Shown here one piece after another: positions 48,301-61,600 of a stretch of DNA of 64,000 nucleotides. Origin of the DNA: Synchiropus splendidus (taxonomy: Eukaryota; Chordata; Actinopteri; Syngnathiformes; Callionymidae); contig NC_071335.1 of NCBI RefSeq assembly GCF_027744825.2, positions 8,905,001 through 8,969,000 on the forward strand, written 5' to 3'. The notes beneath the pieces are model-generated. The model saw only the letters and a list, made by a program, of their open reading frames with translations. It searched no databases and was not told where the DNA came from. The translations under genes and the position numbers were made by a program. Numbering within the stretch: the first letter of the stretch is position 1; every line of letters begins with the position of its first letter.

Positions 48301-49380
48301 GAATGGAGGAAAAAGAAGGGAGGAGAGCGACAGACGACAAGAAACGTTGTTTGGATATGTGCAGTCACTTTTGTCTCATTATTGGATTGATTGATAACCT
48401 TTATGAAGCCTGATCAGGAATTAAACTAGTGGACAAGCGGCGCTTTGAAGCCGTGGCTTCTCCTCCTCTCCATAGAGTCCCTCTGTCATTCAGTGGAGCG
48501 TATTTGATGTTGTTTTTTCCTCAGCTAAATTAGCATATCGTTTTCAAAGCCTCAGAAATCCCGCCTCCATGACGACTGTAATCCGGAATGTTTTCACCCA
48601 AAAATGGTAAATGATAGTGTGTTGGATGTCATTGACACATCAAAGTGTAATGACAGGATGAGCTGCGAGTCCCCGCCTGCCCCCTTCACCCATCCACGCT
48701 TCCTCATCAGTGAAATCAGCACTTGTTCTCGTGTCTCTCACATCACAGTCGCCGTTTCAAAGTGGCCTCACCAGTTGCAGCTGGGCGAGATAAACTTTGT
48801 TCACTTTCATTCAGTCTTCCTTTGTAAATTGTTCTCTCAATCTAATTTTAGGAGTGATCATGCTGTCCCTCGATGACAGGTCTTTTTCATCCCACACTCT
48901 TCCAAAATCCAGTCATGTGCGGCAGGTGACGGGGCAAGTGTGGCGCTCGACTGCAGAGGAGCAGCAAGTTAAACTGCGAGGCACATTCTCTGCCTCATCA
49001 CAGCGCACACATCAAAACAAAGCCAGTGACAGCCTCATTGTGATCTATTATTTAGCCCTCGGTACATTTGATCACCAGCGCGTGCCAGAGTGATGATCAT
49101 GCAGATTAGGCTTGTTTCTTCCAGTCGCCCTGCTAAACTCCAGCACTTTTTTTGTTTGGAATCTGCTTTTCAGCTTCTCTTGCAAATGTTATGAGAATAA
49201 AGTGATATGTTTTTCAGGACTGTTACTGCCTCAGAGGAGTTGTGGAGGGTCTTTGTTTAGAAACAATCCAGACACAAACAAAGCAATACAAATGTGAGAA
49301 AGAGTATAACCACGCGTGACATTTCAGTGGGTCTTTCACATTTGAACCTTTTTCGTATGGGCTGCCCTGTGTAGTGCCCC
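45390..49380. other. intergenic, no gene recognised
   Basis: An exon-like block is at 46020-46219, a TTTA repeat at 47137-47157, and ORFs at 47640-48131 and 48604-49093 without family resemblance. No recognisable transposon in 46.3-49.3 kb. Confidence 0.5.
47137..47157. repeat. (TTTA)n microsatellite
   Basis: Five uninterrupted TTTA units. Confidence 0.85.
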
Positions 49381-49385
49381 ACATC

Positions 49386-49475
49386 TAGGGCTGGCAAAAA
49401 TGATAATCGCGATTATTTTGATTTGCATAATAATCACGATTATTCAAACCATTATTGAGCAATGAACTACAATAA
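49386..49475 (+). mobile_element. hAT-like element terminus
   Basis: TAGGGCTGGCAAAAATGATA, ATCGCGATTATTTTGATT, AATAATCACGATTATTCAAA resembles the AATCGCGATTA-rich ends of fish hAT-like elements. The other end was not found. Confidence 0.45.
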
Positions 49476-50570
49476 AACAATGTGTATCTTATAGATAATA
49501 ATTTCACAGTTATGATTGGCGATGTTTCCAGAGAGAAACACTTAACCTACAAGATGAAGGTGAAATGTTTCTCTCAAGAAAGGTCGCCAATCTATATGGT
49601 CTGGCTTTAGAGAACAGTGGAGACAAGAGACAATATTTCAAGTTCAGCAGACATCGGTTTGAGTCCATAGATTTCTATGTGGTTCTGTTGTAAGATGTGA
49701 TTTCACATTCCAAGCTTTTTTTTAGTCATTTTCATGAGAGAACAAGTCGATTATATATTTGCGAGCTCTTCCTGCATGTCTGCAGCCTGATGAATGACAA
49801 GGAGCGCTTGATTTTATCACCCATGTCTCAGGTTGTGCGCGAGTGATTGTTCTTATGCGATTTCCCACTTCCAAATTGGTTTTCTAAACATCTCCGTCAA
49901 GCAGCTAAGCACTGCTGCTGTGACTCAGAATGCTGGATGAGCGTCTGCTCTTGGGAGGTTCTTACGCTGAAAACCTTGCAGCCGCTGAAAAGACAACAGA
50001 GTCTGTAGCTAACTCTAGCTAATATTTAGCTTCCAACACGCTGTGTACTCTGTGTAGCGGGCTCACTGTGCCCCCCAGAGTTACTTCCCACCGGGCAACT
50101 TTCACGGAGACGAGGCGTGGTGCAGCGTTTGGGTGCATCGGGACAGAATGCGATACTGACCCGGTTGACGGGACGATTGGTGCCAGAGTCACGAGGGGAG
50201 TTGTGCATTCAACGCAGGAAATCGTGAGACTGTGATGTAACCAGTGTGAAGCATTCACACAAACAACGATCGCAACGATGAAGGCTTCACGTTGGTCCAG
50301 TGAAAAGGTGTAAAGCATCCAGGCAGCTCTCGACAAGACACATAAGATTATTCCTCTGTCAGTATCAGTGAAATAAAGAGCCAGCTGTCTAAATGATTCA
50401 TGAATAGTGCTCCCCAGCGCATCAGTGAAAACAGTTGGAATACAACAATATGAAATAAATCAGCTGTTTATCAGCCAAATAAAAACAATATTAATTAACG
50501 TTAATCTGTCCATCAATAAAACCAACTGTTTATTTATGTGTCAACACTGAACACTGAAGACTTCTGCGTC
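49476..50570. other. intergenic or transposon interior, no gene recognised
   Basis: A 105-codon ORF on the - strand at 50019-50336 overlaps a GC-richer block and shows no known motif. It may be the interior of the element whose end is at 49386. Confidence 0.4.
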
Positions 50571-50573
50571 AAC

Positions 50574-50631
50574 ATAGGACACAAAAGTCCACTTTCCCAA
50601 TGTTTGCATATTACTGACTGAGGATGGGTTG
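50574..50631 (+). repeat. inverted-repeat family, single arm copy
   Basis: ATAGGACACAAAAGTCCACT, then TTCCCAATGTTTGC and GACTGAGGATGGGTTG match the left arm at 44679-44742. Confidence 0.7.
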
Positions 50632-50636
50632 CAACC

Positions 50637-50915
50637 GATTATCCTGGACCTTGTACTTTACTTTGACTAAGTGCCTGATGGTCACATATATGTTGTGTTT
50701 CTTGACTTGTACTCCTTGAGTGTGCGATTTATCCTGACCTTTCTGTGTGTTCTGATTCTTCTTGTTTGTTTTTTTCCCAGATTTATTCCTTGGTTCTGTT
50801 CATGTTTGGCCACCAGTTCGATGGCACTTTTGTGAATTAATAAACTGTTAATATCATTGTTTGAGTCTGTCCACAGCTGGTTGATCCGTTCATACAAAAT
50901 CTATCACGGGGCATG
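50637..50915 (+). mobile_element. LTR-like dispersed element, partial
   Basis: It holds AATTAATAAACTGTTAATAT and TTTGAGTCTGTCCACAG near its right end, the signature shared with 14.2, 34.9 and 44.9 kb. Confidence 0.4.
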
Positions 50916-53900
50916 TCAGCGTGTGGTTTGTTGAAGCCTTTTAGAGGATGTGTCTGCTGGGAGATCAAAGCAATCATTGACAAACATTTGATGACTCTTC
51001 ATCCATCTGATCAAAAATATGTCCCATGAGAATCTTTCTTCTAAACAGACAGGCCGATCAGCAGAAAGAAGCGATTCACAAAATAAATTCCCCTCTGACA
51101 GGGAACAAATGCTACCTGTGTCTGATGTTGACCACCCAAATGTGATTACACACAAGCTTGTTTCAGCTTTTGCTTTTATAACCTGTTGCCCCGAGTGTCT
51201 CTGAGACTCCTCTGGCTTACAACAGGCCTCACTTATTCCACTGCCTCCTCGCTTACTTCAAGCTCATGTCGTCTCCTGATAATGGAGAGATTCATCATTC
51301 AAATTCAAACAGTTACTAAGGAGGTTGGAGCCATTTGAGGGGTTGTAAAATAAGATGCATATATATTCTTGGGTAGCATTTTTACTTTGTCATTTTATTG
51401 AATACATTGTTTCTGGAAGTGACAAAAGAGTCCTGCTATTGTATCGTCCCACCACAACACTGCTTTAACTGTAACCACGCAGCTGTGCAATTGCTCATTC
51501 AGAAGAGTGTGCAACTCTGTGTGTCATAAGCGGACGGTCCCTATTATGAGTTGTAATTCGCATCATCTTTGTCTGCTCAGTGGGACGATCGTCATAATTA
51601 TCTATCCATGTCTGGGGTTCAAGGGAAGCTTCAGCAGAGGACACCAGCTTCCTGACCCTTGTTTTTCCTAGAGGTTAAAAAAGTTTCTTTAAAATGTCAA
51701 CTTTTAACCAGAGACTCCCAAAAGTCATCATAAAAGCAAAGTGAAACAAACTGAATATTCCAGAACAGTGTGTCCTCCAGCATGGACCTTTGTTTGAGCT
51801 GTGTGTGTGTGCGCGCACTTGATGTTGTGGTGAGTTAGTTCTGAGTACAGAAGTGGGGGTTCCCAAAGATTAAAGTAACCAAAGAGCATGGGGTGTCTGC
51901 TCGACGACCAGCCTTCCCTCTGATTAAAAATGCTAATGTGCCGCTTTCCTACTTTGATGTGGGATGAACAAAGGTGGCTGGCCAGGGTGCGTGGAGGGGG
52001 TGTGGGAGGGAGGGAGTCAGTTCGGTGTGATGAAGTAATCCTTTATTTGTCACCATGCAATGACACCCAGCTGAGCCATGTGACAGTCCAAATCAATCAT
52101 TTGACAGAGAGCCATCAAAGAGCCCCACTCGCTCCCTCCTCTTCGGTGGCTGAGGAACTCTCATTAGCGTACCCCATGCCACTTGGTTCATCAGACAGAT
52201 GCTAAGACAAAAAGCACAAGGAGAGTGAGTTCAAAAGCATGCAGCCTGTAAATGTTTTAATAATCTTTTTAAAAATAGTTGCAGGCTGCCATGTCATTTC
52301 CTGGCGATCCCGGCAACCGTCCTCGTCTTCTGTCCCTGGCTACGTAGTCTACATAGTTAGCATGTTCTGTCTGCACTCATGTGAGCACCAAGGAGGCGTC
52401 AAGCATTCACCCTGACACCATGCTCACTTTCATCATTCATTTCATTCTTGCATGTTCAATGTAGGACAGAACTTTGTAGTCTGTATATAACATTGACAAA
52501 TGGATTTATTTCTAATTCTTCGTAAGCCCAGCAACAGATTTGGAGTGGTGAGTCAATTTCCAGAGTGATTCATGAGGGGCGGAGCTCCACGTCGCCGCTG
52601 CTGAAAAGAATCCAAGAACTCAAGTGAACCAAGACCTTGGAGATGTGGTCTTGAGTCCGCTTCAACCCCCAGCTTGAACCTCATAGCCCAACAGAACCAC
52701 TGCCTCAATGAATCAACCAAATGACTCTGTAGTACTGTCTTGAGCGATGAAGACGTATGTTTTGCTCCTGTCCTTTTTAATTTTTTCAAAATGTCGTCCA
52801 TTGCTGCATTTTTGACACCGCTGTCCAAGTCCACCTCCTCAAGAAGACTGAGGTCCACAGCCAAAGCCTGGTCCCGGTAGGAACATGTTTTGAATTTTTG
52901 AGCAAAACGGACATCAGCTCATAGTATGAAACCTCCTTTTATAGTTCTGCCTTAAACAACCGACTTTTTCATCGCTCACACTTGGAATTTTGACCAAAAT
53001 CCCTTGGCATGTTTACCTTGTTTACTCTGCTTTCATCCTGCCTCAATCAGGATTTGACACTACCGTGACTCTGTTTCAAGACAACGCCTCAGCTTGAAAC
53101 CGTCATCACTGTCGCACCCTGGCGATCTGTCGCTCAGCGGCACACGCATAGAGCTTGAAGTTATGCTCTTCAGAGATCCGTATGTATGTGTGTGTGTGCA
53201 CGGCTGAGACAGAAGAGGGGGTGCTGGGATATGAGGTAGAGGGGCTTTTATCAGCTTCTGAGTTGGAACTCTTTGAGGGCCTTCTCAGAAGCACAGCATT
53301 TCTTCCATTGTTCTATTTCCATCCCTCGTTTCACTGCTGTCACATGTAAAATTACAAAAAGCCTGCTCTACCCCCTCCTCCCTCAAATGCATCCCCTCTC
53401 CCCATGTTCCAGTGTCAGAGAGGCGCATAACCCACTTAGATTGTTCTCCAAATACTTCTCTATTTTTACAGTGTGCAGACATAGACCTAGAAAGTTATAG
53501 AAGTTAACCAGCTCCATTAACTCCATGATATGTGGCGGTTCATAAAGCACAGCTGCATTACTGCTGAAGTTATCGGGTTTATACACTTATCTAGCTTATG
53601 TACACCCTGAAACTCTGAAGAGAACAAACGTGGCTATGATCTGTGGAAATTTTAGATCCTGGTCACAGAGTGACTCATAGAGACACAATCGTCCAACACA
53701 TTTTGGTAGGATGGGCATACACTTCAGCCATCACAGTCAAGAATGCCTTTTGCCCCCCAAAAAATCAGCTGAACAACACAATGAAAGCGCTCAAAAACAC
53801 AATTTCCTGGTCAATCAGCAACACTGTGTAACAAGCAACATTCGCAAACAAACACCCTCGACAGCCATATCAGATACTAAGAAATGAAATGAAATGCACT

Positions 53901-54547
53901 CGTCCAGAGCCAACTGTGCTTTGACGCTGCTTCTCCAGACACAGACTATACAGGTGAAAATCATCACCATGGACAGCACCATGGAATCACTTTGCACATT
54001 GCACAGATAATTTAAATTGAAATCTGACCTCATTGGTGAGACATTTCAGAAGGTCTGTTTTGCATTGCCATGGCCTTGAAGTGCAACACCCAACTTATGC
54101 CTGTGCACAACATTCGCCCAAATTGTCAACAAACGTTCGTTTGTGAACATAAATGACACAGTACTGAGTGTATATCTGTGTTTTTGAGCATTCAAACTTT
54201 ATCATTGATCAAGTATTATTTTGATTCTGGATATAGATATGATGTGATACTTTGTATGACATCCAATCTGCATCTAACATCTAAATAAACTTTGAAGATG
54301 AAGATAAAACATTGAGGGTTATTCAGAAGATGGGCGATTGCGGCATGGAAGATTCTATGTCATGCATCCTCTACTCTCTTAGGTGCTTCACTCCGAGGGA
54401 AGGGGGTGGGGGATTCTAGCTCGAAGATCCCATGCATGCAGCATGCTGGAGCATCCGTGTAGCAGTCAAACTTGAGCTGCATTGAAACTACAATCATACA
54501 ATCATCATTAATGTTATTGTTTCCAAACATGATGAAGGATTTTTAAA
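50916..54547. other. intergenic, no gene recognised
   Basis: A TG/CG repeat is at 51799-51816. An ORF on the - strand at 52553-52801 with a TATA-like box is noted separately. Nothing else recognised. Confidence 0.5.
52553..52801 (-). CDS. hypothetical 82-codon ORF, doubtful
   Basis: From ATG at 52801 the reverse strand reads MDDILKKLKRTGAKHTSSSL and ends with HSGN and TGA. The same frame is open further 5' to about 52910 without an ATG. The protein is charged, with no signal peptide or membrane segment. TATAAAAGG lies on the same strand at 52935-52943. I do not recognise it. It may be chance. Confidence 0.15.
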   Translation of the reverse strand: MDDILKKLKRTGAKHTSSSLKTVLQSHLVDSLRQWFCWAMRFKLGVEADSRPHLQGLGSLEFLDSFQQRRRGAPPLMNHSGN

Positions 54548-54950
54548 GAGGGATGCACTGAAAATTTGGCCACCAAAAGTGGCCCAAAAGCACATCTCAA
54601 GTTTTCAGCCCAAAGACTTTTGCCACCAAAACAACATGGCTGAAACAGCGTGATCTATGCAGCAAAACTGCTGCGTAGAGGTATTTCTGCGAAAGTCCAA
54701 GGAATATGCACTATGTAAGATGTGTAAAGCTGAAATTACAAGGGCAAGCACATCTACAAAGCATTTCTGCTTCTCTCCCATCTTGCCCCCTTCGAGCCGC
54801 AGACTACAGAGACCAGCTCCTCTGTTGTGTTTGCAGCAGACATTGTACCCTTGCAGTACTGGCAGCGGACTATGGACACGAAGGCTCCTAGGCATTTTAT
54901 TCAGTTCCTCTGAATGTCATTGTAACAGAACTCAATCTGTGTTATAGAGA
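54548..54950 (+). pseudogene. hAT-type transposase N-terminus (BED zinc finger) remnant
   Basis: It starts with AGGGATGCACTGAAAATTTG, a typical hAT-like end. The ORF from 54657 gives VEVFLRKSKEYALCKMCKAE then ITRASTSTKHF, with the CxxC and following His of a BED zinc finger. The frame then loses resemblance, so the element is defective. LINE sequence follows at 55241. Confidence 0.6.
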
Positions 54951-55240
54951 TCACATTTGGATGCAGAAGGATGCAGAATTGCAGAAGAAATTACTTTGTC
55001 TCACTGCACCCTTGTTGCCTATTATGCCAACAGCTCACACATTGATGCAATGTTTTATTATTTTTATTAAGTATTGTTTTTGACCCTGAAAGAAAATATT
55101 GTTTTATCTTTGAGCATTTGCACTTGATCTGAAGGCTCTGCACTTAGTCTTTTTTTAAGTGAACACGTTCAATTTTACATCTTTCTAACTATAGATCTAT
55201 AATTTTGATTTATTATTTGAAGCTTAACTACTGCTCTTGC

Positions 55241-56045
55241 TCTAGTGAGGAGGGTTCGCAGTTTGGTGGCCTGAGGACCCAGTCACTGCTATTTGCAGAT
55301 GATCTGGTTCTCATGGCTTCAGCTCTTCAGTTAGAGTATGAAGCGGCAGGGATGAGGAACCACACCTCTAAGTCTGAGGCCAGGTTCTTAACTGGAGGAA
55401 AAAGGATGGGTTGCTCTCTCCAGGTGAGGAATGAGCTCCTGCCTCAAGTGGAGACATTTAAGGTTCTTGGGGTCTTGTTGTGGGGGGCCAATGGAGTTGG
55501 AGATCGGTCGGAAAATCTGCCCAGCAGGGGGCGGCATTGCAGTCGCTCTATCGCAATGTTGTGTGTAAGAGTGAGCTGAGCCAAAAGGCAAAGCTCTGTA
55601 TTTACATAACAATCCTCATACCGACCCTCACCTACGGACGTGACAGAAAGCACGAGATCCTGGATACAAGCGGCTGAGATTAGTTTTCTCCAATGAGTGG
55701 CGGGTGTCTCCCTTAGAAATAGGGTGACAAGTTCTGTCACTTGGGAGAGACTCGCAGTAGAACCGCTACTCCTCCACTCTGGGAGGAGTTAGTTGAGCTT
55801 GTTTCCGGCATCTCATGAGGATGCCCGGTGGACGCCTCCCTGTGGGGGTGTTTAAGGCCATCTAGAAGGACACAGAGGGGTCTGCCCAGGACCAGGTGGG
55901 GGGATTATATCTCTTCCCTGCCTGAGGAGCTTCTTGGGATCCCCCAGTCATAGCTGGTGCATGTTGTCCAGGAGAGGGGCACCTTTTTAATCTGCTGCTC
56001 CTGCAACCCGGCAATGGCTATGTGGATGAGGATGATGGATAGACT
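55241..56045 (+). pseudogene. degraded LINE reverse transcriptase fragment
   Basis: SSEEGSQFGGLRTQSLLFAD then DLVLMASA contains the FADD catalytic motif (55292-55303). It continues as HTSKSEARFLTGGKRMGCSL and LLPQVETFKVLGVLLWG, then in a shifted frame VVCKSELSQKAKLCIYITIL and PTLTYG, and finally RGLPRTRWGDYISSLPEELL GIP near 55880-55950. Several frameshifts and stops; 5'-truncated. It ends in the GATGATGGAT-type tail. Confidence 0.8.
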
Positions 56046-57685
56046 GACTATTGCTGCTTGTGACCACAACGTACTGATTTATGTAAGTTAACCTCACAGT
56101 CACAGCCGTTAAAACAATGGTATTGGCACAATAATTTAAACAGCAGTGCAGAGCGAAGATCACATGAGAGATGAGATCACTTTAGCATAAAAGAATTAAG
56201 TCCTAGCACCTGCAGAGTTCACTGGATTTGGGGAGTTCAGCTGGCGAGGAACAGCCAGTTGAATGCTCCACACCCCACAGAGGTCAGTAAGGCAGATGCT
56301 CAGTGAAATGAAGCGGTCTGTGTGTGTTCCTCAAACCTTTACAGTCAGAAACCATACCCCTCAGCCACCTGAAGGGCAGGTGTGACTGTGAAGAGTATTC
56401 CTCAGGCCAAACCATGCATTTACTACATTAGCTGACAAACACGCGCCCACACAGGCAAACACTCACACAGACACCAGAGACACTGAAAGGCCTGGAGGTC
56501 TGTTAACAGGTGAGGTATGTGTTACTTCCAGTCTGCAAAGACAAGGTTGCTAGACACCCTCAGTCTTCTTCAGTTACTCTCTATCTTTTCTTCTCTCAGC
56601 CAGCTCTTTTTCTCCCTCACTTTTCTTTACTCTCGTGTGGTCACCTGCCTTGAGCAGACACAGGAAAAAGAGGATTAGCTGCCATTACCTTCAATGTAAA
56701 CTGCAGCAGGTGAATTGGAATCCCCCCAATCTTGCCTGCTTCTCTATTTCCTCAAAGAATAATGGACCAGAGAGATTTGTGACCAAAATATGATCCATGG
56801 AATGCACATTCACAGTGAGTGCAATAGTGGAGTGAGCCAGTGGACATGAACACTGCTGCCTCAAACCCAGCACCAGATGATCCTCCGTCCCATGTAAAGC
56901 ACAAATGCTTGTTGCCATCATGCCGTAATTTCTCACTTTGCACTTTCTAGTGACTATGCAGCAGATATCAAGGTGATTCAAACTTAGAAGTATGTTGCAA
57001 TACTCTAAAGTTCCTCTCCCCGAGTCGAGTATGTGTGTTTGTTTGTGTGTTAGCCGAATAAAGGTATCATTGTTGGATGCAGGTGTGTGCTTGTGCCAGG
57101 CATCAGCCTTATATCTGCAGAACAATGGTCCTCTGTTGGTGAAAACACCTGAGTCTGGGTGGCTGGGTGGGGAGGTGAGAGGGCCCGTTTGCAAGAAGAT
57201 TACACAAGAGCCGACTTCATTAAATCTGCAAGGAAGGTGGAGGCTGTGGGCTTTTGGATAGCAGAATCAAGGTGAAGAGAGGAGTGCAAAGACGGGTTCA
57301 AGTCCACGCACTGCAAGCTTATCTTGACCGGACAAGTTTGAAGGTACCACTTGTGGCCCACTGGTAGAGTTGTTTTTGCTCCTGGTATTTATCTGCCGGT
57401 GTGAGGTTTCCCCCCACTTTTTGCCAAGGATGACCTCACACAAACCCTGCAGAAAGTGATGATGCTCCTGAACGCATCATCTGTAGGCTTCTGAGAAACA
57501 TAGGTCAGAGCTTCACCCACGGGAGAGAAAAATGAAAAAAGCAGTGAGAGTACACTGGAGCTATGATGCCAGCGTAGTAGATAGCAACTTGTAAAAGCAG
57601 TAACTTAAGATAAATATTCCTCGTTTCAGCTTGATTAGCTCAAGAAGATGCCGCAAGAACCTAAATCTAAAGGGGCCTAAAGTGG
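56046..57685. other. intergenic, no gene recognised
   Basis: The 167-codon ORF on the - strand (56691-57194) has no recognisable domain. CA-rich patches near 56440-56480. Confidence 0.5.
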
Positions 57686-57689
57686 ACTA

Positions 57690-57965
57690 AACATTTGTGA
57701 GAAAAGGTTCTCCGCTCATTGTCTCAGGGTCGAGATTTAAATCTAGAGGTAACAGAGCCTTTTCTGTCCAGACTCCTCAACTCTGGAGCATTTTGGCCAG
57801 AGGAGATCTGAAACACAGCGTTCATGTGTTTAAAACTCTGCTAAAAACTCACTTTTATAACTGTCCACCTTTGTGTTGGAGCTAATATATTTTTTGATGT
57901 GTTGCCTGTAAAGCACTTTGTGAGCAGCTTTCTAAAACGTTTTATATAAATAATTGTTTCTTATC
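57690..57965 (+). pseudogene. 3' end of an L2-like LINE
   Basis: GSRFKSRGNRAFSVQTPQLW SILARGDLKH and VFKTLLKTHFYN match the usual C-terminus (R-A-F-S-V-x-x-P-x-L-W, then F-K-x-x-L-K-T). The tail GTAAAGCACTTTGTGAGCAG followed by TATATAAATAA is typical for this group. Confidence 0.65.
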
Positions 57966-58002
57966 ATTATTATTAAAGATAAATATTGTTGCTCTCGTTG
58001 TT

Positions 58003-58690
58003 GCCATAAATAATCGATACACGTATGGCAAATATCAATATTTTATTACAACACACATAGTGGATTACCCAGCATTTTGAGTTGTTCTAATTTAAAATCT
58101 GTATTTACTGTTCACGAACGTTTCATAGTTTGTCTGTTCGGTCGGAATCTTATGCTTGCATAGACATCTTATAGTCAAGCTCCATCTTGAAATACATAGA
58201 CTGGTAAGGGACATTAAACTGCTCCGTTTTTGGCATTTTCTACTGTTACGTGATTTTAAAAAAAACGGCACTGCTAATGGCTATCATCACTAGACTGGAG
58301 CCGTCAAATTGAAGAAGGAAACATGAAGGGTTATAAAAAGAGCCTTCAGGAAAACTTCAGGAAAAGGAGTCATTGACTCTTCCTCCACTAATGAAACAGG
58401 AACAATAGCAATCTAATGTTTTTCTTAAGTGTCGCAGTTAAAAACACAGCACGTTTAATATTGTACATTGAATAAATGCATCATTACGTGATGTTTTCCC
58501 TTTTAAGTGTTTTTTTTTTCTGTTTCATTCACATATATTGTAATATATCGTTGAAATTTGATGAGATTTCTCGCAATACCTCAGATATCGCAGATATTGT
58601 GTATCGCAATATTACCATTATCGCGGTCCAAATATGGCTGCAGTATCGAATCGCGAGGTGCCCATATCGTCCCACAGATAGTCACCACCA
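58003..58690. mobile_element. hAT-like non-autonomous element
   Basis: The left part has ATAATCGATACACGTATGGC and AATATCAATATTTTATTA. The right part at 58541-58680 has ATATCGCAGATATTGTGTAT, CGCAATATTACC and TCGCGAGGTGCCCATATCGT CCCAC, as in the ATATCG-rich ends of fish hAT-like elements. The boundary with the LINE tail is inferred. Confidence 0.4.
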
Positions 58691-61600
58691 AAGAGATATC
58701 ACTTATTATCCACTGCGCATTATTTTGTTCTTCGATAAGCTGTGAAATGGTTCTTGCAAATTGCATATGTTGGAAGATATTGATTTTAAAACTATACTGT
58801 TCTTTTCAGTTGAACCTCTTGGGGAGTATTTACAAAAGTAGAATTAAGAAATCTCGCCAGACTTGAACTAGTTTGACCTGTGTATCCTGGCGTAATTGAC
58901 TGCATGACTGCCGAGCTCGGATGAAAAGGCACTGCAAAGTCAAGCCAGGTGTGGTTCGCTGGGATCAACGCACGTTCATGGCAGTCCATGGGGTTGATCA
59001 CAGAGTCACCGTACTGTGCCACCTGGCATTCTACTTCTCATCTGCGAAAGAGCAGCTTCTACTGGAAATGTAGGAAGAAGTTAAACCTTTTATAGCAAAA
59101 AGGAAATGTAGTCGCAATTATCAAGGAAAGAAAGGAAAGCTGGAAGATGACAACTAACTGGTAGAATGTGAAGTTAGTTCCATGAATGCACAATCGATAA
59201 ACTGTGCTCCACTGAAACTGTCAGAATTGCAGATGTAAACAAACGTTAACCTTGTTTTAAATGTTGAAAGTAGAAGGGCACATTACTCAGGAGATCATTA
59301 AGATCATCAAACAATGTCTGCTTTTTCCATTTCATCTTTTATCCATCCAATATCTGTTGTCTGTTTTGGTATGGGCATGGTTGTTGGCCTGCGGGTCCCC
59401 TTGTGGGGAGCCTAAGACAGTGACTCACAACAGCAATGTGTGAAGGGAACTTGAAAACATACTATAACACCCTTCTACCTGATTAGTCATTTCAGTTTGT
59501 CAAGCATTCTAACAATTAAAACACGAGTAAACACAATTAAATGGCAATATAGATCAATCCCCATATCCTGGTTCTTAGCTTGCTCTGGAGCGGACTCGCT
59601 CCAAGGAATGGATCAGGATTGTAATCCTGCATTTGTGCAGGGATAAATCGACCTGGAAATCTTCTCTTTCGACAGTTCCATGTGCAATTCTGTGCCAAGC
59701 CTATTGATCTACAACATGAGCCGGCTGACTTCAGGGAAACTGTCTTGTGGAACTGAAGCATCATTACATTAGCTGTGCTCAGATTTTTGGGCAGTTCTGT
59801 GTAAATCACTTGGTGACATCCTGAATCCCACCACCACATTAATCTAGGGGAGCCCAAAGCAAACAAGACATGGAGGCACCTTCTTTTCAAAAGCCTTGTT
59901 TGTGCAGCTCTGGACGAAGGCACATTCCTGTGCGCTCAGCCAACTTCCATCCACAAGCAGCTGAGGGGATGTTAACACAAGCGTGTGCGGCGTATGGAGT
60001 ATGTAGCGCATCAGCTCATAAATGACAGGATCTGGAATAGGACCAAGGCTGTTGGAGGGAAACGTGCGACAGAACTGAAAAGCTTCACAAGAGCCGACAT
60101 GACGCCAAGCTCAGAGCGCATGATGAAGAACGTGATCTGTAAAGAAATGCAAACATTTCTACCGCAAGACGTGTCATGTATTTGATGATAGCACTGCAAA
60201 GGAGGAGAGCCATGGACGGTCAGGATGTTGCTGGCTCTTTGAAATGGTAACGACAGTGAAAAGCTCTCAGAGGAGAGAGACACTGTTGCATGGATGTCAA
60301 GGTTCGACTGCGAGGTGCAAAGTTGTTGATTTCAATAATCTGACTGCGATGCATGTTGATCTCACGATGTACCTGCTCACATTAATACACGTCAACACTT
60401 CGTCAGAACAGCTCAGTGGCAGCAACGATATGACGTGAAGAGAGGCGGAAATAGTGACAGTGATTAGAGGGAAACGAAAGTGACTCTAATTCAAAACACT
60501 TTTGTCACTAATTTATGACATTACCTGTAAAGTCTTAGGATAAGGAGGGGAGCGCAGACAAGATGACAGGAGAGTGGAAAAAAAAAATTCAGGGACTAAT
60601 TTTTCTCTCATCTGCCACCTTCCGTATGTGCACTTCAATCACGCTCGCTCCTGGATCTCCTTCTGAAAAAAGTTCAGAAAGTCAAAGCATCTTTACTTTC
60701 ACGTTGGATGAACAGTGTTCCTGTCTCAACTCCTCAAACATAAAACGCAAATGGTATGTAAATGTCGTCTTTGATTCTGTTTAATGTAGCCGGGGTACAA
60801 GGTGCAAGGAATGAAAGCTGCGGCTCCCCTCCGCCTGTGAAGCGTTCCGGTACACCTTTACAGGACAGTAGAACCCCTGCTGTGAGGATAATAGGAAGAA
60901 ATTGTTTTGCTAGGAGATGAAGTGATAAAAGGGAAGAGGATGATTTTCAAAGACTTCTGCAGCACTTCCTTCTGGAGCACATGAGAGAAACAGTGGAGCG
61001 CTAATTGAGTGATGGCTGATTGTTGAAGTGTTCATCTTTGATGTGCTCGCTCCTTTTTTTTCTCGACGCATGTAAATGAAACATCAAATGGTTGAAGTCG
61101 TGTGAGGATCCGCAGTGAAGTTGGAGTTGTATGTCTGAGTTATTGGTTCTGGCGTGTGCATATGTGTATTTTGGGGGCGGATAAAAAGCACTGTATGTTG
61201 AAAGAGAAACTGCCGTATGACCATGATAGCCCAGTGCCCCGGTCTGCTCTGCCATTGTATGTACCTGTGACATCAAAGCCCAGGTACGACGCTGGGTCAT
61301 GAGCTTATTCACTAGACAGTGACTGAATTACCAAAGAGACACAAGGTTCCGCCCCCACGTCTCCAATACATTCACCAATTAGAAAAACATTTCATGTAAA
61401 TCAACATGCTGAAAAGAATTGCTGATAAAAGTAAAAGTAATATAAAAGACTGACAGGTCGTGCATATCTGAGATAAACCGTCACAGTCATAGATGCACTG
61501 GGAAATTTAAAGATAAAATGATCATTGACATTTTACAGCCCTCAAGGATGAGGTACAAATTATACAAGAGTTTGAGAACAGTTACCTGATGTCATTGAGG

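Noticed and set aside
56691..57194. 167-codon ORF on the - strand
   Set aside because: Long but with no recognised domain and no supporting signals; a second frame is open in the same place.
57340..57420. tRNA-like or SINE-like piece (GGCCCACTGGTAGAGTTG)
   Set aside because: It resembles an A box region, but no convincing B box or tRNA fold follows.
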